Part shown: in pieces, positions 44,178-57,000 of the stretch
Layout: the number at the start of each line of letters is the position of its first letter
Numbering within the stretch: the first letter of the stretch is position 1
NCBI GenBank assembly: GCA_001567275.1
Contig: LNBX01000024.1
Span: forward strand, 1 to 64,000
DNA: 64,000 nt
Direction of reading: 5' to 3'
DNA from: Bacteroidetes bacterium OLB10
GTDB lineage: Bacteria; Bacteroidota; Bacteroidia; AKYH767-A; OLB10
Position numbers and translations under genes: made by a program
The notes under the pieces: generated by a model
Databases searched by the model: none
What the model was told of the DNA's origin: nothing
The model's input: only the letters and a program-made list of their open reading frames with translations

Positions 44178-45029
44178 ATGGATGCACTCTTTGCTGCCAT
44201 CACGCAGGGACTTGCTTATGCCGCACTGGCACTGGGAATTTTTCTCACACTTAAAATTTTTAATATTCCCGATATCACCACCGATGGAAGCTATACGCTG
44301 GGAGGTGCCATCACGGCTGTTGCACTGTCGGCACATGTGCCGGTGGTGTGGGTGTTTCCAATGGCTTTTGCAGGAGGTGCACTGGCAGGTGTTGCCACAG
44401 GAGTCATTCATACACGACTGAACATTAATCCGCTTCTTGCAGGAATACTGGTAATGATTGCTCTTTACTCCGTCAATTTATTTATTATGGGGCGCTCCAA
44501 TATCCCACTCACTGATTTATCTTCTTTTTTCAGCGATTCGTCTGTCACAAACTTTATAAAAGCTTTTGCCTTTGCACTCGTACTTATTTTGTTAATTACA
44601 CTGCTTCTTAAGACTGATTTCGGAATTGCCATGCGAGCATCAGGCAACAGTGAGAGTATGGTACTTGCCATGGGAGTGAATATTGAAAAAATGAAAATCA
44701 CAGGGCTTGCATTAGCCAATGCACTTACTGCATTAAGCGGAAGTCTGATGGTGCAGTATCAGGGTTTTGCCGATATCAATATGGGAGTGGGCATTGTTAT
44801 ATCAGGACTTGCTGCTGTAATATTGGGCGAATCGTTCATCAGACTTGCAAAAAAATCTTCGCTGTTACTGAACATTGTAATGGCTGTGGCAGGGTCAGTA
44901 ATATTCAGAGTGTTGCTGGCACTTGCACTGCTTGCAGGATTACCGCCTCAGGCGCTCAAACTGGTTACAGCACTGATTGTACTGAGCATAATTGCTGTTC
45001 TTAAAATTTCTTTTCGCGAAAGAACATGA
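44178..45029 (+). CDS. ABC importer permease (BPD_transp_2 type)
   Basis: The 283-residue protein has about eight membrane segments, from AITQGLAYAALALGIFLTLKIF to ALIVLSIIAVLKISF. It contains FNIPDITTDGSYTLGGAITA and GNSESMVLAMGVNIEKMKITGLALANALTALSGSLMVQYQGFADINMGVGIV, where the latter carries the EAA-like loop that contacts the ATPase. This type also occurs in LivHM and RbsC. It overlaps the ATPase gene by 4 bases (ATGA). Confidence 0.9.
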   Translation: MDALFAAITQGLAYAALALGIFLTLKIFNIPDITTDGSYTLGGAITAVALSAHVPVVWVFPMAFAGGALAGVATGVIHTRLNINPLLAGILVMIALYSVNLFIMGRSNIPLTDLSSFFSDSSVTNFIKAFAFALVLILLITLLLKTDFGIAMRASGNSESMVLAMGVNIEKMKITGLALANALTALSGSLMVQYQGFADINMGVGIVISGLAAVILGESFIRLAKKSSLLLNIVMAVAGSVIFRVLLALALLAGLPPQALKLVTALIVLSIIAVLKISFRERT

Positions 45030-45772
45030 TAAAGATTGATGGGTTAACCAAAATATTTAACAGCAACGGTCATGACATTGTCGCAGTTGATAATATTGAT
45101 TTAACCATACAACCTGCAGAGTTTGTAATAATTCTGGGCACAAACGGATCAGGAAAGTCAACACTGCTAAATCTGCTGGCAGGATCGCTTGTGCCAACAG
45201 CAGGCAGCATATTTTTTGATCAAAAAGAAATTACTTCGCTCAAGGAATATCAGCGCAGTGCATTCATAGCGCGGCTGTTTCAGAATCCGCTTGCCGGAAC
45301 AGCTTCCGAGTTAAGTATCATTGATAATTTCAGATTAGCCGCTTTGCGTTCCAAATCGAGAAAGCTGATATTGGGTAACACCAAATCTTTTGAAGAAAAA
45401 GTTAAACACAAAGTATCGTTGTTGCAACTTGGTCTGGAAGAAAAATTGCATCAGCCTATAGGCTCGCTGTCGGGAGGGCAACGACAGGCACTCACCTTGC
45501 TGATGGCAACCATGGACAACATGCAACTGCTACTGATGGACGAACCAACATCGGCATTGGACCCTAGAAGTGCTGAACGTGTAATGGAACTTGCAAGCCG
45601 GTTTATTGGGGAGCTTGGAATTTCAGCCATCATGGTAACACATAGCCTGAAAGAAGCACACCGCTACGGGAACAGAATCATTCAGATGGATCAGGGAAGA
45701 ATTATAAAAAACTTCAACGAGTCCGAAAAAAGGCAAATAAGCCTTCAGCAAATGATAGAATGGTTTGCTTAA
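45026..45772 (+). CDS. ABC importer ATP-binding protein
   Basis: The 248-residue ATPase contains Walker A GTNGSGKST, a Q-loop (LFQNPLAG), the signature LSGGQRQAL, Walker B LLLMDEPTSALD and switch His in MVTHSLKEA. It powers the importer formed with the two upstream genes. Length is normal. The three genes form one operon (spacings of 3 and -4 bases). No other gene is needed for a complete importer. Confidence 0.93.
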   Translation: MIKIDGLTKIFNSNGHDIVAVDNIDLTIQPAEFVIILGTNGSGKSTLLNLLAGSLVPTAGSIFFDQKEITSLKEYQRSAFIARLFQNPLAGTASELSIIDNFRLAALRSKSRKLILGNTKSFEEKVKHKVSLLQLGLEEKLHQPIGSLSGGQRQALTLLMATMDNMQLLLMDEPTSALDPRSAERVMELASRFIGELGISAIMVTHSLKEAHRYGNRIIQMDQGRIIKNFNESEKRQISLQQMIEWFA

Positions 45773-45820
45773 TAAAATCTTTTTAAGACGATACTCATCG
45801 TTCTTACACGCTCGCAATCC

Positions 45821-45913
45821 ATGAACGGTGGCATCGCAAGTGGAATTGTCGGAGCGATTGTGCTCTTTGTAGCCAATGCTGTCTGCAGGAAAGCTTCTGC
45901 ACTTAAAATTTAA
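45821..45913 (+). CDS. Possible 30-residue membrane peptide or gene remnant
   Basis: A short frame after the ABC operon encodes MNGGIASGIVGAIVLFVANA followed by a Lys/Ala-rich end. It is a single hydrophobic segment rich in Gly with a basic C-terminus. The frame is open upstream to 45776. It may be a small membrane protein or the tail of a lost gene; there is no promoter, ribosome-binding site or family match to decide. Confidence 0.25.
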   Translation: MNGGIASGIVGAIVLFVANAVCRKASALKI

Positions 45914-46030
45914 CTATTAAACACTTAACTGATTAATGCATATCGTAATTCAGGAAGCTTAATAGTGTGTAGCTCCACAACATCCTGTATCTTATTTGAA
46001 TAAAGCATTCTTCCTTTGCTACTTTTTCAT

Positions 46031-46038
46031 TAAATTTG
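46031..46038 (+). promoter_or_regulatory. -7 box TAAATTTG before dxs
   Basis: Exact TAnnTTTG match, 16 bases before ATG 46055. Predicted leader about 12 bases. No -33 TTG at the expected distance. Confidence 0.55.
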
Positions 46039-46054
46039 CCACACTTTTATCATA

Positions 46055-47992
46055 ATGGAAACAAAAGCAGGAGATATTCTTAAAACTATTCAATCGCCTT
46101 CAGATTTAAGAAAACTTGCACCGGAAAAACTGCAGCAGGTTTCGGATGAACTAAGACAGTATATTATTGATGTCGTTTCGGTACATGGTGGTCATTTTGC
46201 CGCCAGTCTTGGTGTTGTAGAACTTACCGTTGCACTGCATTACGTGTTCAACACTCCTTACGATCAGCTTGTGTGGGATGTTGGTCATCAGGCTTACGGC
46301 CATAAAATTCTTACAGGAAGACGGGATGTTTTTCATACCAACAGAATCTACAACGGTATCAGCGGTTTTCCAAAACGCAGCGAAAGTGAGTACGATACTT
46401 TTGGTGTAGGTCATAGTTCCACTTCAATTTCAGCTGCATTGGGAATGAGTGTGGCCAGCCGCCTTAAGAATGATAAAAACAGACAACACATTGCAGTAAT
46501 TGGTGATGGTGCCATGACGGCAGGACTTGCCTTTGAAGCATTGAATCACGGAGGTGTGGAAAATACCAATATGATTGTTGTGCTCAACGACAATTGCATG
46601 AGCATTGACCCCAACGTTGGTGCTTTGAAAGAATATTTAACAGGAATTACTACTTCACCAACCTACAACAAGGTGAAAGACGAAGTATGGAAAGCATTGG
46701 GTGTGGTAAGCAAGTTCGGACCTAATGCACAGGTAATCGCTCAGAAAATTGAAAACGCATTTAAATCTGTATTACTCAAACAAAGTAATTTGTTCGAGTC
46801 GCTGCGCTTCAGATATTTCGGGCCTATTGATGGGCATGATGTGGGAAATATGGTAAAAGTGCTTGAAGATTTAAAAAATATTCCGGGTCCTAAAATTTTG
46901 CATTGCCTTACCGTAAAAGGTAAAGGTTTTAAAAAAGCAGAGGAAGATCAGACTAAGTGGCATGCTCCCGGTTTGTTCGATAAAATTTCGGGTGAGATTT
47001 ATAAACCTGCAAACGATAAACCACAGCCTCCGAAATATCAGGATGTGTTTGGACATACTATAGTGGAGCTGGCAGAAAAAAATTCGAAAATAGTAGGTAT
47101 CACTCCTGCCATGCCTTCGGGTTGCTCGCTGAACATTATGATGAAAGCAATGCCCGAAAGAGCATTTGATGTAGGTATAGCCGAGCAACATGCAGTTACT
47201 TTTAGTGCAGGTCTTGCCACACAGGGCATGATACCGTTTTGCAACATTTATTCTTCGTTTATGCAGCGTGGTTATGATCAGGTGATACATGATGTGGCAT
47301 TGCAAAAACTAAATGTGGTTTTTTGTCTGGACAGAGGTGGTCTTGCAGGTGCAGACGGACCAACACATCATGGCGCATTTGACCTTGCTTATATGCGATG
47401 TATTCCCAACATGATTGTAAGTGCACCCATGAACGAAGAGGAATTGCGCAACCTGATGTACACTGCACAGCATGACAATATGGGACCATTCAGCATTCGC
47501 TATCCGAGAGGTAATGGTGTGATGACAGAGTGGCGTACTCCTTTTAAAGCTATTTCAGTAGGCACGGGACGTAAACTAAGAGGCGGAGAACATATTGCAA
47601 TATTAACCATTGGTCATCCCGGAAATTTTGCAGTTGCAGCCTGTGATGAGCTGGCACATGAAAATATTTATCCTGCGCATTACGATTTACGTTTTGTAAA
47701 ACCACTCGATCAGTTGTTGCTGCATGAGGTATTTGCCAACTACAAAAAAATAATCACTGTGGAAGATGGTTGCCTCATGGGTGGTATGGGAAGTGCTGTA
47801 GCCGAGTTTATGATAGATAATAATTACAGTGCAGAAATAATTCGTCTGGGAATTCCGGATAAATTTATTGAACATGGCGAGCAGAGTGAACTGTATAACG
47901 AATGTCATTTTGATAAAGCGGCCATTATGGATACGGTAAGAAAACTCAGCGCATACGTAAGTGAAAAATCACCTCAGAATATTAAAAAATAA
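46055..47992 (+). CDS. dxs: 1-deoxy-D-xylulose-5-phosphate synthase
   Basis: The 645-residue TPP enzyme joins pyruvate and glyceraldehyde-3-phosphate in the first step of the MEP isoprenoid pathway. It shows GGHFAASLGVVELTVALHYVF, DVGHQAYGHKILTGR, the TPP motif GDGAMTAG with LNDNCMSIDPNVGA, DGHDV, and GIAEQHAVTFSAGLA with the catalytic Glu. The C-terminal transketolase domain includes YPRGNG and ITVEDGCLMGGMGSAV. Length is standard. It stands alone with a close -7 box and a hairpin terminator. Confidence 0.97.
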   Translation: METKAGDILKTIQSPSDLRKLAPEKLQQVSDELRQYIIDVVSVHGGHFAASLGVVELTVALHYVFNTPYDQLVWDVGHQAYGHKILTGRRDVFHTNRIYNGISGFPKRSESEYDTFGVGHSSTSISAALGMSVASRLKNDKNRQHIAVIGDGAMTAGLAFEALNHGGVENTNMIVVLNDNCMSIDPNVGALKEYLTGITTSPTYNKVKDEVWKALGVVSKFGPNAQVIAQKIENAFKSVLLKQSNLFESLRFRYFGPIDGHDVGNMVKVLEDLKNIPGPKILHCLTVKGKGFKKAEEDQTKWHAPGLFDKISGEIYKPANDKPQPPKYQDVFGHTIVELAEKNSKIVGITPAMPSGCSLNIMMKAMPERAFDVGIAEQHAVTFSAGLATQGMIPFCNIYSSFMQRGYDQVIHDVALQKLNVVFCLDRGGLAGADGPTHHGAFDLAYMRCIPNMIVSAPMNEEELRNLMYTAQHDNMGPFSIRYPRGNGVMTEWRTPFKAISVGTGRKLRGGEHIAILTIGHPGNFAVAACDELAHENIYPAHYDLRFVKPLDQLLLHEVFANYKKIITVEDGCLMGGMGSAVAEFMIDNNYSAEIIRLGIPDKFIEHGEQSELYNECHFDKAAIMDTVRKLSAYVSEKSPQNIKK

Positions 47993-47994
47993 AA

Positions 47995-48020
47995 AACCCG
48001 GCTCTCTGAACCGGGCTTTT
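47995..48020. terminator. Terminator between dxs and the PKD giant
   Basis: CCCGG (47997-48001) pairs with CCGGG (48011-48015), flanked by an A-run and TTTT, and lies between the convergent stops. It ends 25 bases from the stop of the giant gene. Confidence 0.7.
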
Positions 48021-48045
48021 GGGCATACACAATGAATAATTTTAA

Positions 48046-51000
48046 TTACTCATCGACATTAGTTTCTGTAGCATTGCCGGGAACGGTTTTCACTTTTTCC
48101 CATTGACCGGTGCTCCAGTTATATTTTTCTATTTCATAACGCTCTACGCCTGTATCCCATTTATCGTATTTAGTCCAACGTAAGCGACTGCTCTCATTTT
48201 CCCATTTTGCTTTGAGTAAAATGGACGAACTGTTAGAGCTTAACTTACCTGCCATATCACAATCACTCACCACTTCTACTTTGTAGTAATAGTTTTGCTC
48301 ATTGACATTAACATCATAATCATCGTAGCTGGTAACATTGGCTGATACTGTGGCTATGAATGAATAGAACGTGCCTGTGGTATCTGTACTTCTGTAAATG
48401 TTATACTCTTTCACTCTTTCGGGATGAACCTGCGGCTCTGACCATTCTGTAAGTACATATTGATTGTTGACAACAGTAGAACGTACAATGATGGCTTGCT
48501 GATCCTGTAAGCTGTAATCAGGACGTGCAGCAGCAGTATCACTCAGTGAAGTATAGAGTAATCCGCATAAGTCATACGCTTTAATTCGATAGCTGTAATC
48601 ACCCGGGCATAACATCATGGTATCGAGATAACTTAATTGTGTTCCGGGTACGGTTGCAATTACTGCTGTGCTTCCGTTTGCAACTTCTGTTCTCGTAATT
48701 TCATAAGTTGATACAGGGCAACCACCATAAGGAGTCCAGTTAACGTTGATTGAAGTTCCAACTTTATGTGCACTTACGTTAATGGTAGTATGTGCTTTCA
48801 AAACATTTAATGGTAATGCCATTGAACAACGGTCAAGTGTTTGTAACTTGTAAGTGTAAGTGTTGGACAATGTATTCAATCCATTTTCTATATAAGAAGA
48901 CTCAGGATTCATGGATGCATTCGTTGGATTATTGTCTGTATAAACATTTACATAATTACCGCTTGCATTATCCAGTCGCCATAATTTATAGGCACCAAGG
49001 TCAAGAGCAGAGCTGTTTTGCCATTTGATTTCAACCTGAGTATCTGACAACACACTTACGCTGTAAATAGGATCCTGTGGAGGAGGTAATGTGTCGTACA
49101 CCTGTATGAAGTTATTTTTGATTTCAGTGTCGGAACAGCCATTGCTGTTGGTAACAGTTAATGAAACTGTATAGAATCCCGGACTCACCAAAGGAATACT
49201 TACGGATGGTGACGCTGTTGAGAATCCACCTACAGTCCACTGATATACCGGTGAAATTGTGTCGGACGAAAGATTGCTGAAGTCGAAAGTTGTTCCTGCA
49301 CAACCTGCAGTTTGCGATGCACTGAAATTGGCTACCGGACTTAAATTAACCCGTACTGTTTTTGGCAGGTAGAACGTGTCTGTACATCCTGTAGAATTTA
49401 TTGTAACCAGATAAGGCTGATAAATTCCAGGTTGTGTATAGGTGTATTGTGTCACAGCACCGGATGCGGTTTGCCCATTGCCGAAGTACCATACAACAGA
49501 ATCACTGCTGGTAGAAGTAGAGGTAAACGTTACGGTAAACGGAGTACATCCTATAGTATCATTGGTAAATCCATTAGCTACAGGAGTAGATAATACATTC
49601 ACACTGTGAGTTGCAGTATCACTGCATCCACCCGTGTTGGTAACAATGAGTGTTACGTTATAACTTCCTGAATTGACAAACTGCGCTGACGGATTTGAAA
49701 GTGTTGATGTGGAGCCATTATCAAAATTCCAGTTGTAGGTTGCATTCACTTCCTGTAAAGAAGTGTTGTTAAAATTAACCGACAGTGGTGCACAACCTGT
49801 AGTTGCCGATTGTGTAAATGACGCAATAGGTGTTTGATGAATGGTAATTGTTTGAGGCAGTACAAGTGTATCACTGCAACCTGCAGCATTGAATGCAATC
49901 AGCGTTACAGTATAATTTCCTGCAGTATTGTAAGTATGCGAAGGTGTTGCTGCTGATGAAGTAACTCCATCACCAAAGTTCCAAAGATAACCTGTAGCAT
50001 TGGTTGAATTATTGACAAAGGTGCTGAGGTAAGGAGTACAACCAGTAGTATCTGCTGTGGAAGCTATGGCTACAGGAGTTGCATTTACCTGAACTGTCTG
50101 AGAAGTTGTATCCGTACAGCCTGAAGCATTGGTTACCTGAAGTTGTATGGTGTAAGTTCCTGCAGTATTATATGTCACATCAGGACTTGCATCTGTTGAT
50201 GTAGAACCATTTCCGAAATCCCACAGATAAGATGCACCATTGGTATTTGCTGAAGTATTATTTAAGTGTACAGTAAGTGGTGTACATCCTGATGATACCG
50301 ACTTGGTAAACGATGCAACCGGAGTTTGATTTACTTGTATCGTGTATGGGAAAATCAATGTGTCCAGACATCCTGCACCTGATGCAGCAATTAAGGTTAC
50401 AGTATAATTTCCAGGTGTGGTATAAATATGACTTGGAGAAACAGTGGATGACGTAATACCATCACCAAAGTTCCAGCTGTAAGCCGTTGCATTTATTGAG
50501 TTGTTGGTAAACACTGCCGTCATCGGATTACATCCAACTGTATCAGTTGTTGATGCAATAGCTGTTGGCGACAAATTAACCTGTATATTTCTGATGGTGT
50601 CGTCCATACATCCGTTGCTGTTCATCACCTGCAACTGCACAGCATAATATCCTGAATCGGTGTAAATCGTTGATGGATTTTCTATTGGAGATGATGAACC
50701 ATTTCCAAAATTCCAGTTATAAGAAGCACCATTGGTATTTGTTGAAGTGTTTGCGAAATTTACAGTAAGCGGTGTACATCCTGATTGGGAAGATGGACTG
50801 AATGATGCCAGTGGTGATTGCAATGCCTGTATTACATAAGGGAATACAAAAGTGTCTTTGCAACCGTTGGAGTTTGTAGCAATTAGTGTTACTGTGTAAT
50901 TGCCCCCTGTAGTATAAGTATAGGAAGGTGTTGCAGCAGTAGAGGTTGCTCCATTACCAAAGTTCCACAAATAAGATGTTGCATTTAAAGAATTATTGCT

Positions 51001-54000
51001 GAACTGTACAGTGTGAGGTGTACAACCTAAAGTATCTGTTGTAGCAGCAGATGCTGTTGGAAGAGCATAAACAGTTATTGTTTGAGAAATACTATCAACA
51101 CATCCCTGAGGACTTGTTACTGTTAACCATACAGTATAATTACCGGCAGTGGTATATGTTGTAGATGTATTAGAAGATGTTGAAGTTTGTCCGTTACCAA
51201 AATCCCAGAAAGCGGAAGCTCCTGTTGCATTGGAAGAAGTATTGGTAAAGTTAACTGTTAACGGAGCACATCCTGAAGTTTTTGATTTAGTAAACGATGC
51301 TGTCGGAGTCTGATTCACATGTACAGTTGCGGGTACGATAAATGTATCCTTACATCCATTGGAGTTGGTAGCAACCAATGTTGCAGTATAATTTCCTGCT
51401 ACTGTATAAGTATGGGCAGGTACAGAATCCGTTGATGTTGATCCGTCACCAAAATTCCACAGATAAGAAACTGCATTTGTAGAATTGTTAGTAAAGTTCA
51501 CAGTGTAAGGCGTACATCCTGAAGTATCGTTAGTTGCAGCTAAAGCAGTTGGTGATAAGTTGGCACGAACAGTGCGCACAGTATCATCAAAGCAACCATT
51601 ATCATTGGTTACGAGTAAAGTCACATTGTAATAACCTGAGTCGGTGTAAACGGTAGAAGCATTAGGAGTTGTAGCAGTGTTACCGTTACCGAAGTTCCAG
51701 GAGTAAGTCGGATTACTCAGATTGCTCGATACACTTGCAAAGGTTACATTCAGTGGAGTACAACCTACAGTTGGAGTGAAATTAAACCTTGCACTTGGTG
51801 TCTGTTTAACATGAATGCTGTAAGGGAATGTAAATGTATCCTGACAACCGTTGGAATTGGTAGCAATCAGTGTTGCAGTAAAATTACCTGCACCATAGTA
51901 AGTATAAGTCGGATTTGCCTGAGTAGAAGTATTGCCGTTGCCAAAATTCCACAGATAAGAAACTGCATTTGTAGAATTGTTTGTAAAGTTCACAGTGTAA
52001 GGCGTACATCCTGAAGTATCGTTAGTTGCAGCTAAAGCAGTTGGTGATAAGTTGGCACGAACAGTGCGCACTGTATCATCAAAGCAACCATTGTCATTGG
52101 TAACAAGTAAGGTCACATTGTAATATCCTGAGTCGGTGTAAACGGTAGAGGCATTCGGAGTTGTAGCAGTGTTACCGTTACCGAAGTTCCAGGAGTAAGT
52201 CGGATTACTCAGATTGCTCGATACGCTTGCAAAGGTTACATTCAGTGGAGTACAACCTACAGTTGGAGTGAAGTTAAACCTTGCACTTGGTGTCTGTTTA
52301 ACATGAATGCTGTAAGGGAATGTAAATGTATCCTTGCAACCGTTGGAATTGGTAGCAATCAGTGTTGCAGTAAAATTACCTGCACCATAATAAGTGTAAG
52401 TCGGATTTGCCTGAGTAGAAGTATTGCCGTTACCGAAATTCCACAGATAAGAAACAGCATTTGTAGAATTGTTAGTAAAGTTCACAGTGTAAGGCGTACA
52501 TCCTGAAGTGTCGTTAGTTGCAGCCAAAGCAGTTGGTGATAAGTTGGCACGAACAGTGCGCACTGTATCATCAAAACAACCATTGTCATTGGTAACAAGT
52601 AAGGTTACATTGAAATATCCTGAATCTGCATAAACTGTAGAAGCATTAGTAGTTCCGGCAGTATTTCCATTACCAAAGTTCCATGAGTACACCGGATTGC
52701 TGGTATTGGTAGAAGTATTGGTGAATGAAACTGTAAGCGGTGTACAACCTGATGAAGGTGTGAAATTAAATCTTGCACGAGGTGTTTGTTTCACAATAAC
52801 CGGGAAAGGTAACTGGAAAGTATCTTTACATCCTGATGCATTTGAAGTTATTAATGTTACAGTGAAACTTCCTACAGTGTTGTATGTGTGTGATGGACTT
52901 GCCTGAGTTGAAGTAGAGCCGTCACCAAAATTCCACAGATAAGAAGTAGCATTGGTTGACAGATTGGTGAAGTTTGATGTATAAGGGCTGCAACCTGCTG
53001 TATCCGCAGTTGAAAACAATGCAGTTGGAGATAAGTAACTTGTAATGGTTGTTGTAGCAGTATCGCTGCAACCGGCACCATTGGTTACAATTAATGAAAC
53101 CGCAAATTGTCCTGAATCAGCATAGGTAACCTGTGGTGAAGCATCAACTGAAGTTGTACTATTACCAAAATTCCATAAATAAGTTGGATTATTTAAACTG
53201 GTTGAAGTATTATTGAACGATACTGTCAGAGGTGTACATCCTGATGAAGGAGTGTTGGTAAATTGTGCTACAGGAGTTTCTTTTACATTAATATTTGTAG
53301 GTAACCAGAAAGTATCGCTGCAACCATAACTGTTAGTAGCAACCAGATAAACCTGAAACAAACCTGGTGTAGCATAAGTATGAGTTGGCGCTGTAGTAGT
53401 ATCTGTGTTTAATGTCCCTGAAGCAGGATCGCCAAAGTTCCACAAGTAGGAAGTAGCATTGGAGGAATTTTGAGTAAATGAAGCTGTGAATACATTACAG
53501 CCCACCGTATCCTGAGTAGAAGCATTTGCTGTTGGCACAGGATGAACCACAATGGGGTTGTTAAAAATGTAATGCGATGAACACCCAAGTGTGTCACTGG
53601 TAATGAGTGAAACTATATAACTTCCGGTTGAAGAATAGAGGTGTGTTGGATTTTGTAATGTTGAACTGTCACCGTCACCAAAATTCCACAGCCAGAATTG
53701 TGCATTTAGAGAGCTGTCTGTAAATTGTACAAGATTTCCAACGCAACTTTGTAAGCTTGTCAGGTTGAAGTAAGAAGATGTCCCGGGTACATGAAGATAG
53801 TTTACTTTTTTCATTGTATCGCGACAACTTCCATTAATTGCAATAAGCGTTACTGTGTAATCTCCGGGAATGTTATACACATGTGAAGGTGTGGCTGCAA
53901 CTGAAGTTGTACTATCGCCAAAATCCCACAGATAAGAGGTTGCATTCGTAGATAAATTATTAAAGTTTACTAATGCAGGAGCACAAAATGCCACTGTAGG

Positions 54001-57000
54001 AGCATTAAAGTCTGCATGAGGACTTGATATGTTGACTGCATTCGGAACAACAATAGTGTCCTTACATCCTGATGAAAAGGTAGTAATCAGTGTTACGGTA
54101 TAAGAACTGTCGGCAGTGTAAGTATGGCACGGGTTGCGTGTTGTCGAAGTGCTTCCATCACCAAAATTCCATTGCCAAGAAACAGCGGTAGTATCACTTG
54201 AATCTGTAAAACAGATGGTGGCAGGAATACAACCTGCAGAAGAAGCAACTGTAAAGTGTGCTTGTTTGTATTTTATTCCTTCTAACTTCTTAGTGGCAGT
54301 ACATCCATTTGTATCTCTCACCCAAAGTGAAATGCTGTCAGAGGCAGGAGGGGACAGATAAGTGTATGTTGGATTTTGAGTTGAGTCAGTAACCCCATTG
54401 AAAAAATTCCAACCCCATTGTACAGCAGGGGCAGGTCCTGTTAAATCGGTAAGTTGTATGGTAATAGGAAAACACTGACTGTTTTGGGTGAAACTGAAAT
54501 TAGGCTTGGCAACATAAATGCTGATTAATGCCGGATAGGTTACAGAGCGAGAACATGCACCGTTTGTTGCAGTAAGAGTTATGGTATAATCCTTAGGAGT
54601 TGTAAATTTTCTTGATGGGTTGACTGAAGTTGAAAATCCTGTTGATGACGTAGGATCACCAAAATCCCATAAGTATGAAGTGGCACCGGTGGAGGTATTG
54701 GTGAAGTAAACAATTAGTTTATCACAACCTGATGTAGGCCCGTTCACAACAAACGATGGTTGTGGATTGGTGGTAACAACAGTGTCCTGAAAAGTATAAG
54801 AGCATCCATCAATTCCGGTGGCATTTAATGTAACTATAAAATTACCTGCTACATTATAAACGTAAGTGGGCGTTTGAGAAGTGGAAGTTCCTACACCATC
54901 ACCAAAATCCCAGCTGACATTTGTCCATGGCCCACCTGTGAGACCAAACGTAAACGGATCATCACTGCATCCCTCATCTTTATTTACAGTAATAGGATTA
55001 CTTTGTCCCAAGGTAATAACTGTGCTAAGACTTGTCATACATCCTGTGGAGAGTACAATGTTGAGTGATACAGTATAAGTTCCCGGTTGCGCATAAGTAT
55101 GTGATGGAAACTGAGTGGTGTCATGAGGTGTTCCATCACCGAAATCCCAATCCCATTGAACTACATCTAAAGTAGTATCGCTAAAATGTATCAGATAGGG
55201 TGCGCAAGGTGTTGCTTGTACATAGGTGATAGGAGATACTATCATCGGAAAGATTTGTACATAAGCAATTGGATTGAATACCTGAGTACAACCTGCGCCA
55301 TTATTGCCAGCCATAGTAGCCGTTAACGTTACGGTATAAACACCGGCTGAGTCAAACACAAAGGTTGGGTTTGCTTTGTTGCTGGTATCATTAGTTAACC
55401 ATGGAACACCAAAATCCCAATGAAATAAAGTTGCTCCTGTTAATGGGTTGGTAAAAGATACAGGATATGGCTGACAGCCTTCAATCGTATCAGGTACAGT
55501 ATAAACAACAGATGATGCAGCAACTGTTACGGCTGATTTTCTGACTGTATCAACACAACCATCAGCAGAAGTTACTATCAGCTGAACGTAATAATTTCCC
55601 TGTGTTGTATAGGTATGTGTAGGATTTGGAAGAGTTGAAGTGTTGGCAGCACCTGAAGCAGGATCGCCAAAATCCCATAACCAACTTACGCCTCCAAGTG
55701 AACCACTTGAGTTAAAAGAAACAGGTAGAGGAGCACATCCTGACCGGGGAGTAGAATTGTATTTAGCTACAATATCATTTACAGTGATATAATTTATTTT
55801 TTCTTCTATTGTTTCGCAACCATTGGCTGAATAAGCATGAAGTCTTACTGTGTATGTTCCAGCAGCTGTATATGTGGCAGTTGGTGATGCAAGAGTGGAT
55901 GTGGTACCATTACCAAATTCCCATAAATAAGTAGTTGCTCCACTCGAAGCATTATTAAACTGAACCGTGAAAGGACTACATCCTGTTCTTGGATTTGCAT
56001 TAAAAGCAGCAACTGGAGGCTGATCAACAGTGATGATATTGTTTAAAGTTACACCACCATTGCAACCACTGGAGGTTGTGATGAATAACGAAACAGAATA
56101 TGTTCCAGCGGTATTATAAGTATGCGTTGGACTTGCTGCGGTAGAAGTGTTGGCAGCACCTGAAGCAGGGTCACCAAAATTCCATGAATAACTTGTAACA
56201 CCTGTGATAGAAGGAGGAGTGAATTTAACAGTTAACGGTTCACATCCTGCACTTTTGTTCCAGGTAAATGTTGGTGTTAAAGCAGCTCCAATAGAAATAA
56301 GATTATTTACTACAGCAGTATCGCTGCAACCATTTGCATCTTCAACTATAAGGCTAACCGTAAAAGTTCCCTGCGCGCCATAAACGTGAGTGGGATTAGG
56401 AAGTGTTGAAGTGTTTGCAGCACCGGATGATGGCTGACCAAAATTCCATGAATAATTAGTAATACCGGTTGACGATGATGAAAACTGAAACACCTCGTTC
56501 TGATCACACGAACTGGATGGAGTTACTGAAAGCTGAGCATTCGGTTTATCATAAATTCGTATATAATTCAATTTGGTTTTTACGTTACTGCAACCGAAAG
56601 CTGAATATGCAACCAGCTTCACAGTATAAAACCCGGGTACTGAGTAAGTATGACTTGGGTTGGTTTGTGTGGACGAAAACCCATCACCAAAATCCCAAAC
56701 ACATGATGTGTAATCTACAGAGTTGTTGGTGAAGTTAACCGTTAGCGGGCTGCAACCCGATGTTACATTCGAACTGAAGTCTGCCGTAGGAAATGAAACC
56801 ACAGTAATATATGCCGGCATAGTCAGCGTATCTGATTTGCCTGAAACGGAATTATGTGCAATGAGTGTTACTGTGTATGATCCGGGACTCAGATATACGG
56901 TCTGAGGATTCGGTAAAGTGGAAGTATTTCCATTACCAAAATCCCAGAAAAAACTGGTTGCTTGAAGAGAAGTGTTCGAAAAGTGAACAGTCAGAGGAAC

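Noticed and set aside
51811-52506. Two similar plus-strand ORFs of 67 residues, 492 bases apart
   Set aside because: They are antisense shadows of the duplicated PKD block.
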